Positions 16,282-24,420 of a stretch of DNA of 33,445 nucleotides are shown one piece after another. The position numbers and the translations under genes were made by a program. Within the stretch, counting starts at the first letter, position 1, and each line of letters begins with the position of its first letter. The notes under the pieces are model-generated. The model did not search any database. It was not told where the DNA came from and worked only from the letters and a program-made list of their open reading frames with translations. Source of the stretch: Ruminococcaceae bacterium UBA1425 (lineage in GTDB: Bacteria; Bacillota; Clostridia; Oscillospirales; Acutalibacteraceae); NCBI GenBank assembly GCA_002329365.1, contig DCUB01000011.1, positions 20,618 to 54,062 on the forward strand. The letters are read 5' to 3'.

Positions 16282-17262
16282 ATGGGATACAAACACCTTT
16301 CGTTTCCCGAAAACAGCGTTTTCCTTGTAACGGGCGGCGCGGGCTTCATAGGCTCAAATCTGTGCGAACGGCTACTTGAAATGGGCTATACCGTCCGCTG
16401 CCTTGACAATCTCTCGACAGGCAAGCGTGAGTACGTCGATATGTTTGCCGGTAATCCGTCCTATTCCTTCATCTTCGGCGACATTACGGATCTTGAAACG
16501 TGCAAGGCAGCGTGCGAGGGCGCGGACTTCGTGCTGAATCAGGCGGCGTGGGGAAGCGTTCCGAGAAGCATCGAAATGCCGCTTTATTACGAGCAGGTAA
16601 ACATAAGAGGCACTCTGAACATGATGGAGGCGGCAAGGCTTTGCGACGTTAAAAAGTTCGTCTACGCTTCAAGCTCGTCCGTCTACGGAGACAGCCCGGT
16701 GCTTCCGAAAAGCGAGGGGCAGGAGGGCGAGCTGCTTTCGCCCTACGCGCTTACGAAGCGCGTTTGCGAGGAGTACGGAAAGCTTTATTACAGGCTTTAC
16801 GGGCTTCAGACAATCGGGCTCAGGTATTTCAATGTCTTTGGCAGGCGTCAGGACCCCGACGGAGCGTACGCCGCCGTTATACCGAAATTCATAAAGCTTC
16901 TTTTAAACGGTGAAACGCCTGTGATTTACGGCGACGGCCGGCAGTCGAGGGACTTCACATATGTCGAAAACGTAGTCGAGGCAAACCTTAAGGCTTGTCT
17001 TGCGCACGAGGCGGCTTCGGGGCAGTCGTTCAACATCGCCTACGGCGGCAGGGAATATCTTATCGACATTTACCGCTCAATTTCAAAGGCGCTCGGCAGG
17101 GAGGATATTCAGCCGCGCTTTGAACAGGAAAGGAAGGGCGACATCAGGCATTCCAACGCCGATATAAAAAAGGCGCGTACAATGCTGGGGTATGAGCCGG
17201 ATTACGATTTCGACACGGGGCTTCGTCTTGCGATTGAGTGGTATAAAGAAAATCTGAAATAA
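16282..17262 (+). CDS. UDP-N-acetylhexosamine 4-epimerase-like SDR protein (WbpP/TviC type)
   Basis: The 326-residue extended short-chain dehydrogenase has the NAD-binding motif VTGGAGFIGSNL, the catalytic Ser region (ASSSSVYGDSP) and Tyr-x3-Lys as YALTK. It also has the stretches GSVPRSIE, LRYFNVFGRRQDPDGAYAAV and DFTYVENVVEAN. These match the WbpP/TviC group, which interconverts UDP-GlcNAc and UDP-GalNAc or their uronic acids. Close plain UDP-glucose 4-epimerases are an alternative. It is the third gene of the T-box cluster and starts after AAAGGG. No clear terminator follows before the rpmE promoter. Confidence 0.85.
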   Translation: MGYKHLSFPENSVFLVTGGAGFIGSNLCERLLEMGYTVRCLDNLSTGKREYVDMFAGNPSYSFIFGDITDLETCKAACEGADFVLNQAAWGSVPRSIEMPLYYEQVNIRGTLNMMEAARLCDVKKFVYASSSSVYGDSPVLPKSEGQEGELLSPYALTKRVCEEYGKLYYRLYGLQTIGLRYFNVFGRRQDPDGAYAAVIPKFIKLLLNGETPVIYGDGRQSRDFTYVENVVEANLKACLAHEAASGQSFNIAYGGREYLIDIYRSISKALGREDIQPRFEQERKGDIRHSNADIKKARTMLGYEPDYDFDTGLRLAIEWYKENLK

Positions 17263-17295
17263 TCCGAAATAATTATGTATTTCTCTAAAAAAAGC

Positions 17296-17324
17296 TTGCA
17301 ATCCCCGTCCGACTGTGATATAAT
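17296..17324 (+). promoter_or_regulatory. Promoter of rpmE
   Basis: TTGCAA at 17296-17301 and a perfect TATAAT at 17319-17324 are separated by 17 bases. Confidence 0.75.
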
Positions 17325-17365
17325 CCCTTCGTTGTATTTATGAATCCCCAAAAGAGGTGACAAAA

Positions 17366-17572
17366 ATGAAAGAGGGCATCCACCCGAAATACGAAAAAAC
17401 GACTATCCGCTGTGCCTGCGGCGAGGTTATCGAAACCTCCTCGACAAAGGCTAACATGCGCGTCGATATCTGCTCGAAGTGCCATCCGTTCTTCACCGGC
17501 AAGCAGAAGCTGGTCGATACCGGCGGACGCGTGGACCGCTTCAAGAAGCGTTACAACATCACAAGCAACTAA
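17366..17572 (+). CDS. rpmE: 50S ribosomal protein L31
   Basis: The 68-residue product starts MKEGIHPKYEKTTIRCACG, the classic L31 N-terminus. It holds the zinc-type cysteines (CAC and CSKCHPFFTG) and ends in RFKKRYNI. It belongs to the large ribosomal subunit. The ATG at 17366 is used because AGAGGTG lies just upstream; an in-frame GTG within that ribosome site would add three residues and is unlikely. It is monocistronic, with its own promoter and terminator. Confidence 0.95.
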   Translation: MKEGIHPKYEKTTIRCACGEVIETSSTKANMRVDICSKCHPFFTGKQKLVDTGGRVDRFKKRYNITSN

Positions 17573-17584
17573 TAACTACTGCCA

Positions 17585-17613
17585 AAGCGCCGCTTTAATA
17601 AGCGGTGCTTTTT
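17585..17613 (+). terminator. Terminator of rpmE
   Basis: The stem AAGCGCCGCTT (17585-17595) / AAGCGGTGCTT (17600-17610) has a short loop and one G-T pair and is followed by TTTTT. Confidence 0.8.
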
Positions 17614-17637
17614 GTTACATTTTTCGGGTTATTGTGA

Positions 17638-17666
17638 TTGCATTTTTATGTTATTAGTGGTAAAAT
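17638..17666 (+). promoter_or_regulatory. Promoter of the aminotransferase gene
   Basis: TTGCAT at 17638-17643 and TAAAAT at 17661-17666 have a 17-base spacer. A second -10-like TATAAT overlaps at 17666-17671. The overlap with an upstream in-frame ATG at 17670 argues against that ATG as the start of translation. Confidence 0.6.
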
Positions 17667-17699
17667 ATAATGCATAATTTAAAGAAAGAAGATGTAAAT

Positions 17700-18770
17700 A
17701 TGCTCGACATCAAGATTCAGAAGACATCGTCGCCAAAGAAAAAAACCGCGGCAGACCAGCCGCTCGGCTTTGGCAAGATTTTTACCGACCACATGTTTGT
17801 AATGGACTATACGGAGGGCAAGGGCTGGCATGACGCGAGAGTTGAGCCTTTCAGAAACCTTTCTCTTTCGCCCGCCGCCATGGTGTTCCACTACGGTCAG
17901 GAGATGTTTGAGGGGCTTAAGGCTTACAGGGGCGACGACGGAAAGCACTATGTTTTCCGCCCCGACATGAATGCAATGAGAACAAACAACACGAACGACA
18001 GGCTTGTCATTCCGCGTATCCCCGTTGAGGATTTCGTACAGGCTGTCAAAACAGTAGTAAAGGTCGACGCCGACTGGATACCCTCCGCTCCCGGCACCTC
18101 GCTTTACATCCGTCCGTTCATCATCGCGACAGACGAGTTTCTCGGCGTCGCGCCTTCCAAAACATATCTTTTCATAATAATCCTTTCGCCGAGCGGCGCT
18201 TATTACGAGAGCGGTCTTGCTCCCGTCGGCATCTGGATTGAGGACGAATATGTAAGAGCCGTCAAGGGCGGCATGGGCTTTGCGAAAACGGGCGGCAATT
18301 ATGCAGCAAGCCTAATAGCACAGGTAAAGGCTCACGACGAAGGTTTTTCGCAGGTTCTGTGGCTCGACGGCGTCGAGCGCAAATATATCGAGGAAGTCGG
18401 CGCCATGAATATATTTTTCAAGATAAACGGCACCGTTTTAACTCCTGAGCTGAACGGAAGCATTCTGCCGGGTATCACGCGCGACTCTGTTATAAAGCTG
18501 TGCAAATCATGGGGAATCCCCGTGGAGGAGCGCAGGATTTCCGTTGACGAGCTTCTGGAGGCTCAGGCAAACGGCACTCTTGAGGAGGTTTTCGGCACCG
18601 GAACCGCTGCCGTAATCTCACCCGTCGGAAAACTCAGGTTCAAGGACGAGGTTATGACAATAAAAGACGGCGGCATAGGCGAGCTTAGCCAGAAGCTCTA
18701 CGATACTGTTACGGGCATACAGCTCGGCAGAATTGAGGATAAATTCGGCTGGAGGGTCTGCATAGACTGA
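17700..18770 (+). CDS. ilvE: Branched-chain amino acid aminotransferase
   Basis: The 356-residue product is a fold-type IV PLP aminotransferase of the eukaryote-like BCAT group. Signature segments are HYGQEMFEGLKAYRG, SLYIRPF, the PLP lysine in FAKTGGNYAAS (about residue 195), EEVGAMNIFF and EVFGTGTAAVISP. It moves the amino group between leucine, isoleucine or valine and 2-oxoglutarate. The ATG at 17700 was preferred over one at 17670, which lies inside the promoter. The ribosome site is A/G-rich but weak. It is transcribed separately from the T-box operon although both concern branched-chain metabolism. Confidence 0.92.
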   Translation: MLDIKIQKTSSPKKKTAADQPLGFGKIFTDHMFVMDYTEGKGWHDARVEPFRNLSLSPAAMVFHYGQEMFEGLKAYRGDDGKHYVFRPDMNAMRTNNTNDRLVIPRIPVEDFVQAVKTVVKVDADWIPSAPGTSLYIRPFIIATDEFLGVAPSKTYLFIIILSPSGAYYESGLAPVGIWIEDEYVRAVKGGMGFAKTGGNYAASLIAQVKAHDEGFSQVLWLDGVERKYIEEVGAMNIFFKINGTVLTPELNGSILPGITRDSVIKLCKSWGIPVEERRISVDELLEAQANGTLEEVFGTGTAAVISPVGKLRFKDEVMTIKDGGIGELSQKLYDTVTGIQLGRIEDKFGWRVCID

Positions 18771-18799
18771 AAAATAAGTAAATATTGTCATAATATGTA

Positions 18800-18827
18800 T
18801 TGTAAATAACAGAATATTTGCTATAAT
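18800..18827 (+). promoter_or_regulatory. Promoter of the secreted-protein gene
   Basis: TTGTAA at 18800-18805 and a perfect TATAAT at 18822-18827 are separated by 16 bases. Confidence 0.65.
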
Positions 18828-18858
18828 GTATTTATAATATGTAGGAAGGATGGGAAAA

Positions 18859-19923
18859 ATGTCAAAAAGAATGATATCCTCGGTCTTAATCCTCGTTCTT
18901 GTTTCCGCCTTATTGACAGCTCTCTCTTTTTCAGCCGAAGCTTTAACCGTCAGTGTGCCCACACAGCTTTATTTAGGCTATAACGGCGAGGCGGGCAATA
19001 TTTATCAAAACCGTAATATCGCAAATCTGCTCACCGGCAGCACAAAGCAGGTCGGCTACGCCTATGAATCCGGCAGTTTCAGGTTCAGGTATTATGTTGA
19101 TGACAACAAGGACTATGTGCTTTATCTCGACGACTACGAAGTAACCGAGCCTTATGTCCGCAGCGGCTATTCATACGGCATCTACTGTGTCGGCGACCTG
19201 ATAATAGACTTCAACGGCCAGAACACATTTAAAGTGCCTGACGTCGCGTTATCCTGCGGTATTTATGTCAAAGGAACACTTACTTTAAGATGCGACGAGG
19301 GTTATTTAATAAGTCGTACTCTTGAGGCTGAAGGCGGGCTTAAGGGCATTGAAGCCGACAATATCGTCATTGAAAGCGGCACAATAACGTCAACAGGCAG
19401 AACGCAATACGGCATCGATACAGACGCTCTGCTTATAAAAGACGGCGACCTTACTGTAAACGGCCTGAGCTACGGTATATTTGCCAAGGATATCGGAATG
19501 AGCGGCGGCACTATAAGAGGCTCCGCGGACGATATCATCCATTACACCGGCATGTTTGTAAACAGCGGCGGAATCCTTGAGGGCGAAGCATACTTAAACG
19601 CTGTCGACGAAAAATATTGTGAAGTAAAGCTTATCGACAGCAAAAGCATGTTTTTCAAGCTGAACAGCAGCGTGCTCGACGGCGGCAGCTTTAAAGCATC
19701 CGCTCCGTTCAGCTACATGTCAACAAATTCCGGCGTGGTCAAGGTAAGTAAGGAGCAGGACGGCTCTGTTACGGCGTCCGGCAGGGGCACGGCTGACGTT
19801 AACCTTGTTATGCTTGTCGGAACACAGCTACATGCGCTTGATACATGTACCATAACGTCGGATTATCTTCTGTTCCAGTGGATTATCATTATTCTGTTGT
19901 TCGGCTGGATTTGGTACAAATAA
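18859..19923 (+). CDS. Secreted, membrane-anchored protein with beta-solenoid-like repeats
   Basis: The 354-residue product has a signal peptide (MSKRMISSVLILVLVSALL, cleavage probably after AEA). The mature part is rich in short beta repeats such as GIYVKGTLTLRCDEGYL, GIEADNIVIESGTITSTG, GIDTDALLIKDGDLTVNG and GIFAKDIGMSGGTIRG. The unit 'G-I-x-A/V-x-x-(hydrophobic)-x-(hydrophobic)-x-G-G-T' suggests a right-handed beta-helix, as in carbohydrate-binding surface proteins. The last 18 residues form a hydrophobic anchor ending WIWYK. No catalytic motif is seen. Start at 18859 rather than 18850 because GGAAGG then sits ten bases away instead of adjacent. Confidence 0.7.
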   Translation: MSKRMISSVLILVLVSALLTALSFSAEALTVSVPTQLYLGYNGEAGNIYQNRNIANLLTGSTKQVGYAYESGSFRFRYYVDDNKDYVLYLDDYEVTEPYVRSGYSYGIYCVGDLIIDFNGQNTFKVPDVALSCGIYVKGTLTLRCDEGYLISRTLEAEGGLKGIEADNIVIESGTITSTGRTQYGIDTDALLIKDGDLTVNGLSYGIFAKDIGMSGGTIRGSADDIIHYTGMFVNSGGILEGEAYLNAVDEKYCEVKLIDSKSMFFKLNSSVLDGGSFKASAPFSYMSTNSGVVKVSKEQDGSVTASGRGTADVNLVMLVGTQLHALDTCTITSDYLLFQWIIIILLFGWIWYK

Positions 19924-19935
19924 ACTGAGTTGTTA

Positions 19936-19972
19936 AAGCGGACACCCTACAATGCAGGATGTCCGCTTTTTT
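19936..19972 (+). terminator. Terminator of the secreted-protein gene
   Basis: The stem AAGCGGACACCCT (19936-19948) / AGGATGTCCGCTT (19956-19968) is followed by TTTTTT. The pairing has one internal mismatch. Confidence 0.8.
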
Positions 19973-20036
19973 CTGACATGATGAAAATTTGTGCTGTGAA
20001 GTTTTTAAACAGGAAAGATATGCGTTCAGACAGTTG

Positions 20037-20060
20037 CGGGCTGTCCGAAAGGACAGCCCG
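20037..20060. other. Perfect ten-base hairpin with GAAA tetraloop
   Basis: CGGGCTGTCC (20037-20046), GAAA, then GGACAGCCCG (20051-20060) form a perfect stem with a stable GNRA loop. A T-containing stretch follows but is not a clean terminator tail. It lies in the 275-base gap between two convergent genes, next to the dispersed repeat, and may be a backup terminator. Confidence 0.6.
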
Positions 20061-20084
20061 TATGTTTTGTCTTAAGCCATGTGA

Positions 20085-20160
20085 AAGATTCTTCGCTTCG
20101 CTCGGAATGACATAATTTTTTGTCCTGTCATCCTGAGGCGCAGCGCGCCGAAGGATCTTT
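20085..20160. repeat. Dispersed intergenic repeat, copy 2 (inverted)
   Basis: This copy reads AAGATTCTTCGCTTCGCTC, then GAATGACA, an AT-rich spacer, TGTCATCCTGAGGCGCAG and CGCGCCGAAGGATCTT. It is the reverse complement of the element at 5-72, with a slightly longer spacer. The window thus has the two copies in inverted orientation about 20 kb apart. Confidence 0.75.
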
Positions 20161-20198
20161 TCATAAAGGTCAATTATTATTGACAGCCATTCAGTATA

Positions 20199-20591
20199 TT
20201 ACCCCTGCGGCTTTTCAAACTTGTATATGCTTTGCGACTCTATGTCAATCGTAGGGATAATAATCGGCGGAATACCCGCGTTAGCGGTGATGGTGGTGAT
20301 GAGCGCGCGCGCGTAGGGGAACAGCATTTTGAAGCTCTCTACATGTATGCGCTCCTTTTGCATATCGGGGCTAAACGTAAAAATCCCCGCAATAACTACC
20401 TTTACGTTGAACTTTTCTTCGTTGGTTTTGTCGGCAACCTCTATTGAAAACTCGCCCTTACAGGTGTTGTTGTTGGAATAGCCGACATTGTAGGAATACT
20501 TGTTTGCAAGCTCTACGCGCGTTCCGCTTTCAAGCTTGTTGACGAAGGTTATCTCGGTAGCCTGATAAGCCTTTAATTCGATGTTCGGCAT
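20199..20591 (-). CDS. SecB-like export chaperone
   Basis: The 130-residue product resembles the SecB core. Recognisable parts are FNVKVVIAGIFTF in the middle and ESFKMLFPYARALITTITANAGIPPIIIP toward the end, equivalent to the SecB 'LFPYARE...GGFPPLLLAPIDF' region. SecB holds unfolded proteins for export or, in SecB-like relatives, for toxin-antitoxin control. No toxin or antitoxin gene is adjacent here. It is shorter than Proteobacterial SecB at the C-terminus that contacts SecA. The ATG is preceded by AAAGGGGCG. It is transcribed alone on the minus strand. Confidence 0.75.
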   Translation of the reverse strand: MPNIELKAYQATEITFVNKLESGTRVELANKYSYNVGYSNNNTCKGEFSIEVADKTNEEKFNVKVVIAGIFTFSPDMQKERIHVESFKMLFPYARALITTITANAGIPPIIIPTIDIESQSIYKFEKPQG

Positions 20592-20614
20592 AATAACGCC
20601 CCTTTTCTTATTTG

Positions 20615-20643
20615 TATAAATATATTATCATAATAACGGTCAA
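20615..20643 (-). promoter_or_regulatory. Possible promoter of the SecB-like gene
   Basis: On the minus strand TTGACC (20638-20643) and TTTATA (20615-20620) are 17 bases apart. The -10 is only partly matched. Confidence 0.4.
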
Positions 20644-20720
20644 GTTACAATCAAAAAATGTAGCATTTTGTCATTGAATAATGTATAATACTTTTAGTTT
20701 TAGCAGGGGGGCATGATTAT

Positions 20721-21458
20721 ATGATAAAAGTAACAGTCTGGAACGAGAATTGTAAGGAGTGTACTTCAAAGGATGTTCTTAAGGTATATCCCGAAGGAAT
20801 GGCGCAAGCGGTAGCGGACTTTCTGTCTCTAAATGACGACTTTTCAGTCAGAGCCGTTACGCTTGACGACCCCGAGCAGGGACTGCCGGACGAGCTGTTA
20901 AACGACACCGACGTTCTGCTCTGGTGGGGTCACGGCAGGCACGGCGAGGTTTCCGACGAGCTTGTTACGAAGATTTACAACAGGGTTATGGAGGGCATGG
21001 GCTTTATCCCCATGCATTCGGCGCATTTTTCAAAGCCGTTTAAAAAGCTGATGGGCAGTTCGTGTTGCCTGCAGTGGAGGGAGGACGACAGGGAGCGTAT
21101 TTGGTGCGTCCTGCCCGGACATCCGATTGCCGAAGGCTTCGGCGGCGACTATGATTACCTCGACATCCCGCAGGAGGAAATGTACGGCGAGCGGTTTGAC
21201 ATTCCGCAGCCCGACGAGCTTGTGTTTATCGGCTGGTTCAAAGGCGGTGAGGTGTTCCGTTCCGGCTGCTGCTGGTACAAGGGAAGGGGAAAAGTGTTTT
21301 ATTTTCAGCCGGGCCACGAAACAAACCCGACATATTATATCCCCGGCATACAGCGTATATTGACAAACGCCGTACGCTGGGCTGCTCCTACGGCGGCCCG
21401 CCAGGCGCCTACCGCTCCGCACGCAAAGGATATACCGGAAGCGGAATGGAACAAATAA
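20721..21458 (+). CDS. ThuA-like domain protein
   Basis: The 245-residue product matches the ThuA (trehalose utilisation-like) group, a glutamine-amidotransferase-like fold. It starts IKVTVWNENCKE and contains DTDVLLWWGHGRHGEVSDE, GFIPMHSAHFSKPF and VFYFQPGHETNPTYY, all typical of the family. The biochemical role is poorly defined; some members act in sugar metabolism. AGGGGG precedes the ATG. A TATAAT at 20684-20689 lies upstream with no good -35. It is not fused to the eut operon, which has its own promoter 37 bases after this stop. Confidence 0.85.
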   Translation: MIKVTVWNENCKECTSKDVLKVYPEGMAQAVADFLSLNDDFSVRAVTLDDPEQGLPDELLNDTDVLLWWGHGRHGEVSDELVTKIYNRVMEGMGFIPMHSAHFSKPFKKLMGSSCCLQWREDDRERIWCVLPGHPIAEGFGGDYDYLDIPQEEMYGERFDIPQPDELVFIGWFKGGEVFRSGCCWYKGRGKVFYFQPGHETNPTYYIPGIQRILTNAVRWAAPTAARQAPTAPHAKDIPEAEWNK

Positions 21459-21494
21459 GCAGGAAAATAGAAACGAAGCGCGTACAAAAAATTC

Positions 21495-21523
21495 TTGAGT
21501 ATTACGGTACCTTATGATATAAT
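21495..21523 (+). promoter_or_regulatory. Promoter of the ethanolamine microcompartment operon
   Basis: TTGAGT at 21495-21500 and a perfect TATAAT at 21518-21523 have a 17-base spacer. The untranslated leader would be only about 20 bases, too short for a B12 riboswitch or an EutV-responsive antiterminator. Confidence 0.8.
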
Positions 21524-21552
21524 AATTTATATTTTATGCGGGGGGCTGTGAC

Positions 21553-22980
21553 TTGCAGAGCATTGTTTCCGTCGGCATAGACATAGGCACCTCCACAACG
21601 CAGGTCGTTTTCAGCAGAATATCTATGGAAAACACGGCGGGCTATTTTTCCGTGCCGCATGTTTCCATCGTCGAAAAAGAGGTCGTTTATAAAAGCGAAA
21701 TATATACGACTCCTCTCAAAACGCGTTCGCTGATAGACGGCGACGCTATTCGCGTCATTGTCGAAGCCGAATACAAACGCGCCGGCTTTTCTCCCGCCGA
21801 CATAGGCACGGGAGCGGTTATCATCACAGGTGAGTCGGCAAGAAAAGAAAACTCCGAGGTTGTATTAAAAGGGCTTTCCGGCTTCGCGGGCGAGTTCGTC
21901 GTTTCAACCGCGGGGCCTGACCTTGAAGCAATTATTGCGGGAAAAGGCAGCGGTGCCGCGTCATACTCAGACGAGCATTCAGTTACCGTTGCAAACCTTG
22001 ACATAGGCGGCGGTACTTCAAACATCGCGCTGTTCGACTGCGGAGATGCCGTTTCAAAGGGCTGCGTCGATATCGGCGGAAGGCTTGTTACCGTTGACTC
22101 CGACATGACCGTTACATATATCAGCGAGAGCGCGGAGAGGATAGCAAAAAGTGTGCGCGCCGATATCCGGCAGGGCAGAAAGACCTCGTTTGAAGACCTC
22201 AAGCAGTTGTGCGGCGGCATGGCGGAGCTTTTAGAGCAACTGCTCGGAGCAGGCGAACGAACAGAGCTGCTCGGACTAATTAAAACACCCGGAAGCTCCG
22301 ACTTTGTTATCAGCAAGCCAATACGCGCCGTCTGCTTTTCCGGCGGCGTAGCCGATTATATCTACGGAACCGAACGGGACAGGCTTGTTCACGGCGATAT
22401 CGGCGTTCTTTTGGGCGAAGCGATAAGAAACAGCAGGCTGTTTTCGGAGTTCAAGGTCGTCAAGGCCTCCGAAACAATACGCGCCACAGTTGTAGGCGCG
22501 GGTACATACACAACCTCCGTTTCCGGCAGCACAGTTGATTACACCGAGGGGCTTTTCCCGTTAAAGAATATCCCCGTTCTGCGACTTAGCGAGAGCGAAC
22601 AAAAGAAGTGCTTCGACGGCGACGGCACCGTCCTTGAGGAGCGCCTTAGGTGGTTTCTTTCGCAGAGCGACAGCGACAATGTTGTTATCGGCATGAGGGG
22701 CGAGCCGGATCCGTCTTTTACGGAGGTCAAAAGGCTGGCTCAAACTATAGCTTCCGCTGCCGACAGTGTTCTGCCGCGCGGAATTCCAGTAATATTAGTG
22801 CTTGAGTGCGACATTGCGAAGGCTGTCGGCCGTCAGATGAAGGAATATCTTAATAACTCAAGGCCGGTTATATCTATAGATTCGGTTAAGGTTTCACAGG
22901 ACGATTATGTGGACATGGGAAGGCCGCTTATGGACGGGCTTGTTATTCCCGTAGTAGTTAAGACGCTAATATTCGGTTAG
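21553..22980 (+). CDS. eutA: Ethanolamine ammonia-lyase reactivating factor EutA
   Basis: The 475-residue product has the actin-like ATPase fold of EutA. The first phosphate loop reads VGIDIGTSTTQVVFS and the second NLDIGGGTSNIALFDCG. Other conserved parts are ITGESARKEN and STAGPDLEAIIAGKGSGA. EutA removes damaged cobalamin from ethanolamine ammonia-lyase using ATP. The start is a TTG at 21553 after GGGGGC. It is the first gene of the operon and is separated from eutB by eleven bases. Confidence 0.93.
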   Translation: MQSIVSVGIDIGTSTTQVVFSRISMENTAGYFSVPHVSIVEKEVVYKSEIYTTPLKTRSLIDGDAIRVIVEAEYKRAGFSPADIGTGAVIITGESARKENSEVVLKGLSGFAGEFVVSTAGPDLEAIIAGKGSGAASYSDEHSVTVANLDIGGGTSNIALFDCGDAVSKGCVDIGGRLVTVDSDMTVTYISESAERIAKSVRADIRQGRKTSFEDLKQLCGGMAELLEQLLGAGERTELLGLIKTPGSSDFVISKPIRAVCFSGGVADYIYGTERDRLVHGDIGVLLGEAIRNSRLFSEFKVVKASETIRATVVGAGTYTTSVSGSTVDYTEGLFPLKNIPVLRLSESEQKKCFDGDGTVLEERLRWFLSQSDSDNVVIGMRGEPDPSFTEVKRLAQTIASAADSVLPRGIPVILVLECDIAKAVGRQMKEYLNNSRPVISIDSVKVSQDDYVDMGRPLMDGLVIPVVVKTLIFG

Positions 22981-22991
22981 GGGGAAGAACG

Positions 22992-24371
22992 TTGTCATAC
23001 AAAACGCTGCTTTCGGGGCAGTATTTCACCTTTGACAGCGTCAAAGAGGTGCTGGCAAAGGCAAACGAGGAAAAATCGGGCGACGTCCTTGCGGGAATTG
23101 CCGCTTGTTCCGATATCGAGCGCGTTGCGGCAAAAGAGGTTTTGGCGGGAATGACGATTTCCGAGCTTCGCGAAAACCCCGTTGTGCCGTACGAGGAGGA
23201 CGACGTTACAAGGCTGAATCAGGACGGTCTTAACGAACGCGTTTACAATGATATAAAGTCGTGGACGGTGGCGGAGCTTCGCGAGTGGATACTGTCAGAC
23301 GAAACGTCGGAGGCTGATATCAGGCGCGTTTCAAAAGGACTGACAGCGGAAATGGTGGCTGCTGTCGCCAAGCTGATGACAAACCTTGACCTCGTTTACG
23401 GCGCCGCCAAAATTCAGGTTCCGGCGCGCTGCAACACAACTATAGGTCTGTGCGGCACACTTGCAACAAGGCTGCAGCCGAACCACACCACGGATAACGT
23501 AGAGGGAATAACGGCTTCGCTTTTCGAGGGCTTAAGCTACGGCTGCGGCGACGCGCTTCTTGGTATAAACCCCGTCAACGACACTGTTTCAAGCCTGTCC
23601 GAGGTTTTGAAAAGGCTTGACGAGATAAAGAATAAATTTGAAATACCGACGCAGATATGCGTTTTAGGTCATATAACGACGCAGATAGAGGCGGTAAGGC
23701 GCGGCGCGCCTTGCGACATGATTTTCCAGTCGATAGCCGGCAGCGAAAAGGGCAACAGGGCATTTGGATTCGGTACCGAAACAATTCTTGAGGCGAAAGA
23801 GCTGCTTAAAAAGCAGGGAACGGCGACAGGCAACAATGTTCTGTATTTTGAAACGGGGCAGGGCAGCGAGCTTTCGTCCGAAGCGCATTACGGAGCCGAC
23901 CAGGTTACGATGGAGGCAAGGTGCTACGCCTATGCCCGCAATTTTGCTCCTTTTATGGTCAATACGGTTGTCGGCTTCATAGGCCCCGAATACCTTTACG
24001 ACAGCAAGCAGGTCATACGGGCGGGACTTGAGGACCACTTTATGGGCAAGCTTTCGGGCATCCCGATGGGCTGCGACTGCTGCTACACTAATCACATGCT
24101 CGCCGACCAGAACGACATAGAAAACCTTGCGCTCCTGCTCGGAGCCGCAGGAGTCAACTACATAATTGGCGTGCCGACGAGCGACGATATCATGCTGAAC
24201 TACCAGACAAACGCTTATCACGACGTTGGAGCCATAAGGGAAATACTCGGCAAGCGGCCTATCCGCGAGTTTGAAGTTTGGCTTGAAAAAATGGGTATTA
24301 TCGAAAACGGAAAGCTTACAAAGCGCGCGGGCGACCCGACGATTTTCACGTCGGCAAAGGGGCTCGGTTAA
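22992..24371 (+). CDS. eutB: Ethanolamine ammonia-lyase large subunit EutB
   Basis: The 459-residue product is the catalytic TIM-barrel subunit. Diagnostic segments include PARCNTTIGLCGTLATRLQP, HTTDNVEGI, GYGCGDALLGINPVNDT (here SYGCGDALLGINPV), FETGQGSELSSEAHYGADQ and GIPMGCDCCYTNHMLADQND. With EutC and adenosylcobalamin it converts ethanolamine to acetaldehyde and ammonia. The start is TTG at 22992 behind GGGGGAAG. Length is normal for the family. It is followed by a 121-base gap that carries a palindromic repeat. Confidence 0.96.
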   Translation: MSYKTLLSGQYFTFDSVKEVLAKANEEKSGDVLAGIAACSDIERVAAKEVLAGMTISELRENPVVPYEEDDVTRLNQDGLNERVYNDIKSWTVAELREWILSDETSEADIRRVSKGLTAEMVAAVAKLMTNLDLVYGAAKIQVPARCNTTIGLCGTLATRLQPNHTTDNVEGITASLFEGLSYGCGDALLGINPVNDTVSSLSEVLKRLDEIKNKFEIPTQICVLGHITTQIEAVRRGAPCDMIFQSIAGSEKGNRAFGFGTETILEAKELLKKQGTATGNNVLYFETGQGSELSSEAHYGADQVTMEARCYAYARNFAPFMVNTVVGFIGPEYLYDSKQVIRAGLEDHFMGKLSGIPMGCDCCYTNHMLADQNDIENLALLLGAAGVNYIIGVPTSDDIMLNYQTNAYHDVGAIREILGKRPIREFEVWLEKMGIIENGKLTKRAGDPTIFTSAKGLG

Positions 24372-24420
24372 ATACATTTTTGTTTCTTTCGTAGGGGCGA
24401 CCGCAGTATCAACGCAAAGC

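Noticed and set aside
19930..20115. A 61-residue frame ending RFFASLGMT
   Set aside because: It covers a terminator, a tetraloop hairpin and half of the dispersed repeat; the ending is the typical spurious translation of that repeat.
21459..21552. A possible B12 riboswitch or EutV antiterminator before eutA
   Set aside because: The gap is under 100 bases, the promoter lies in it, and no B12-box or paired hairpin motif is visible.
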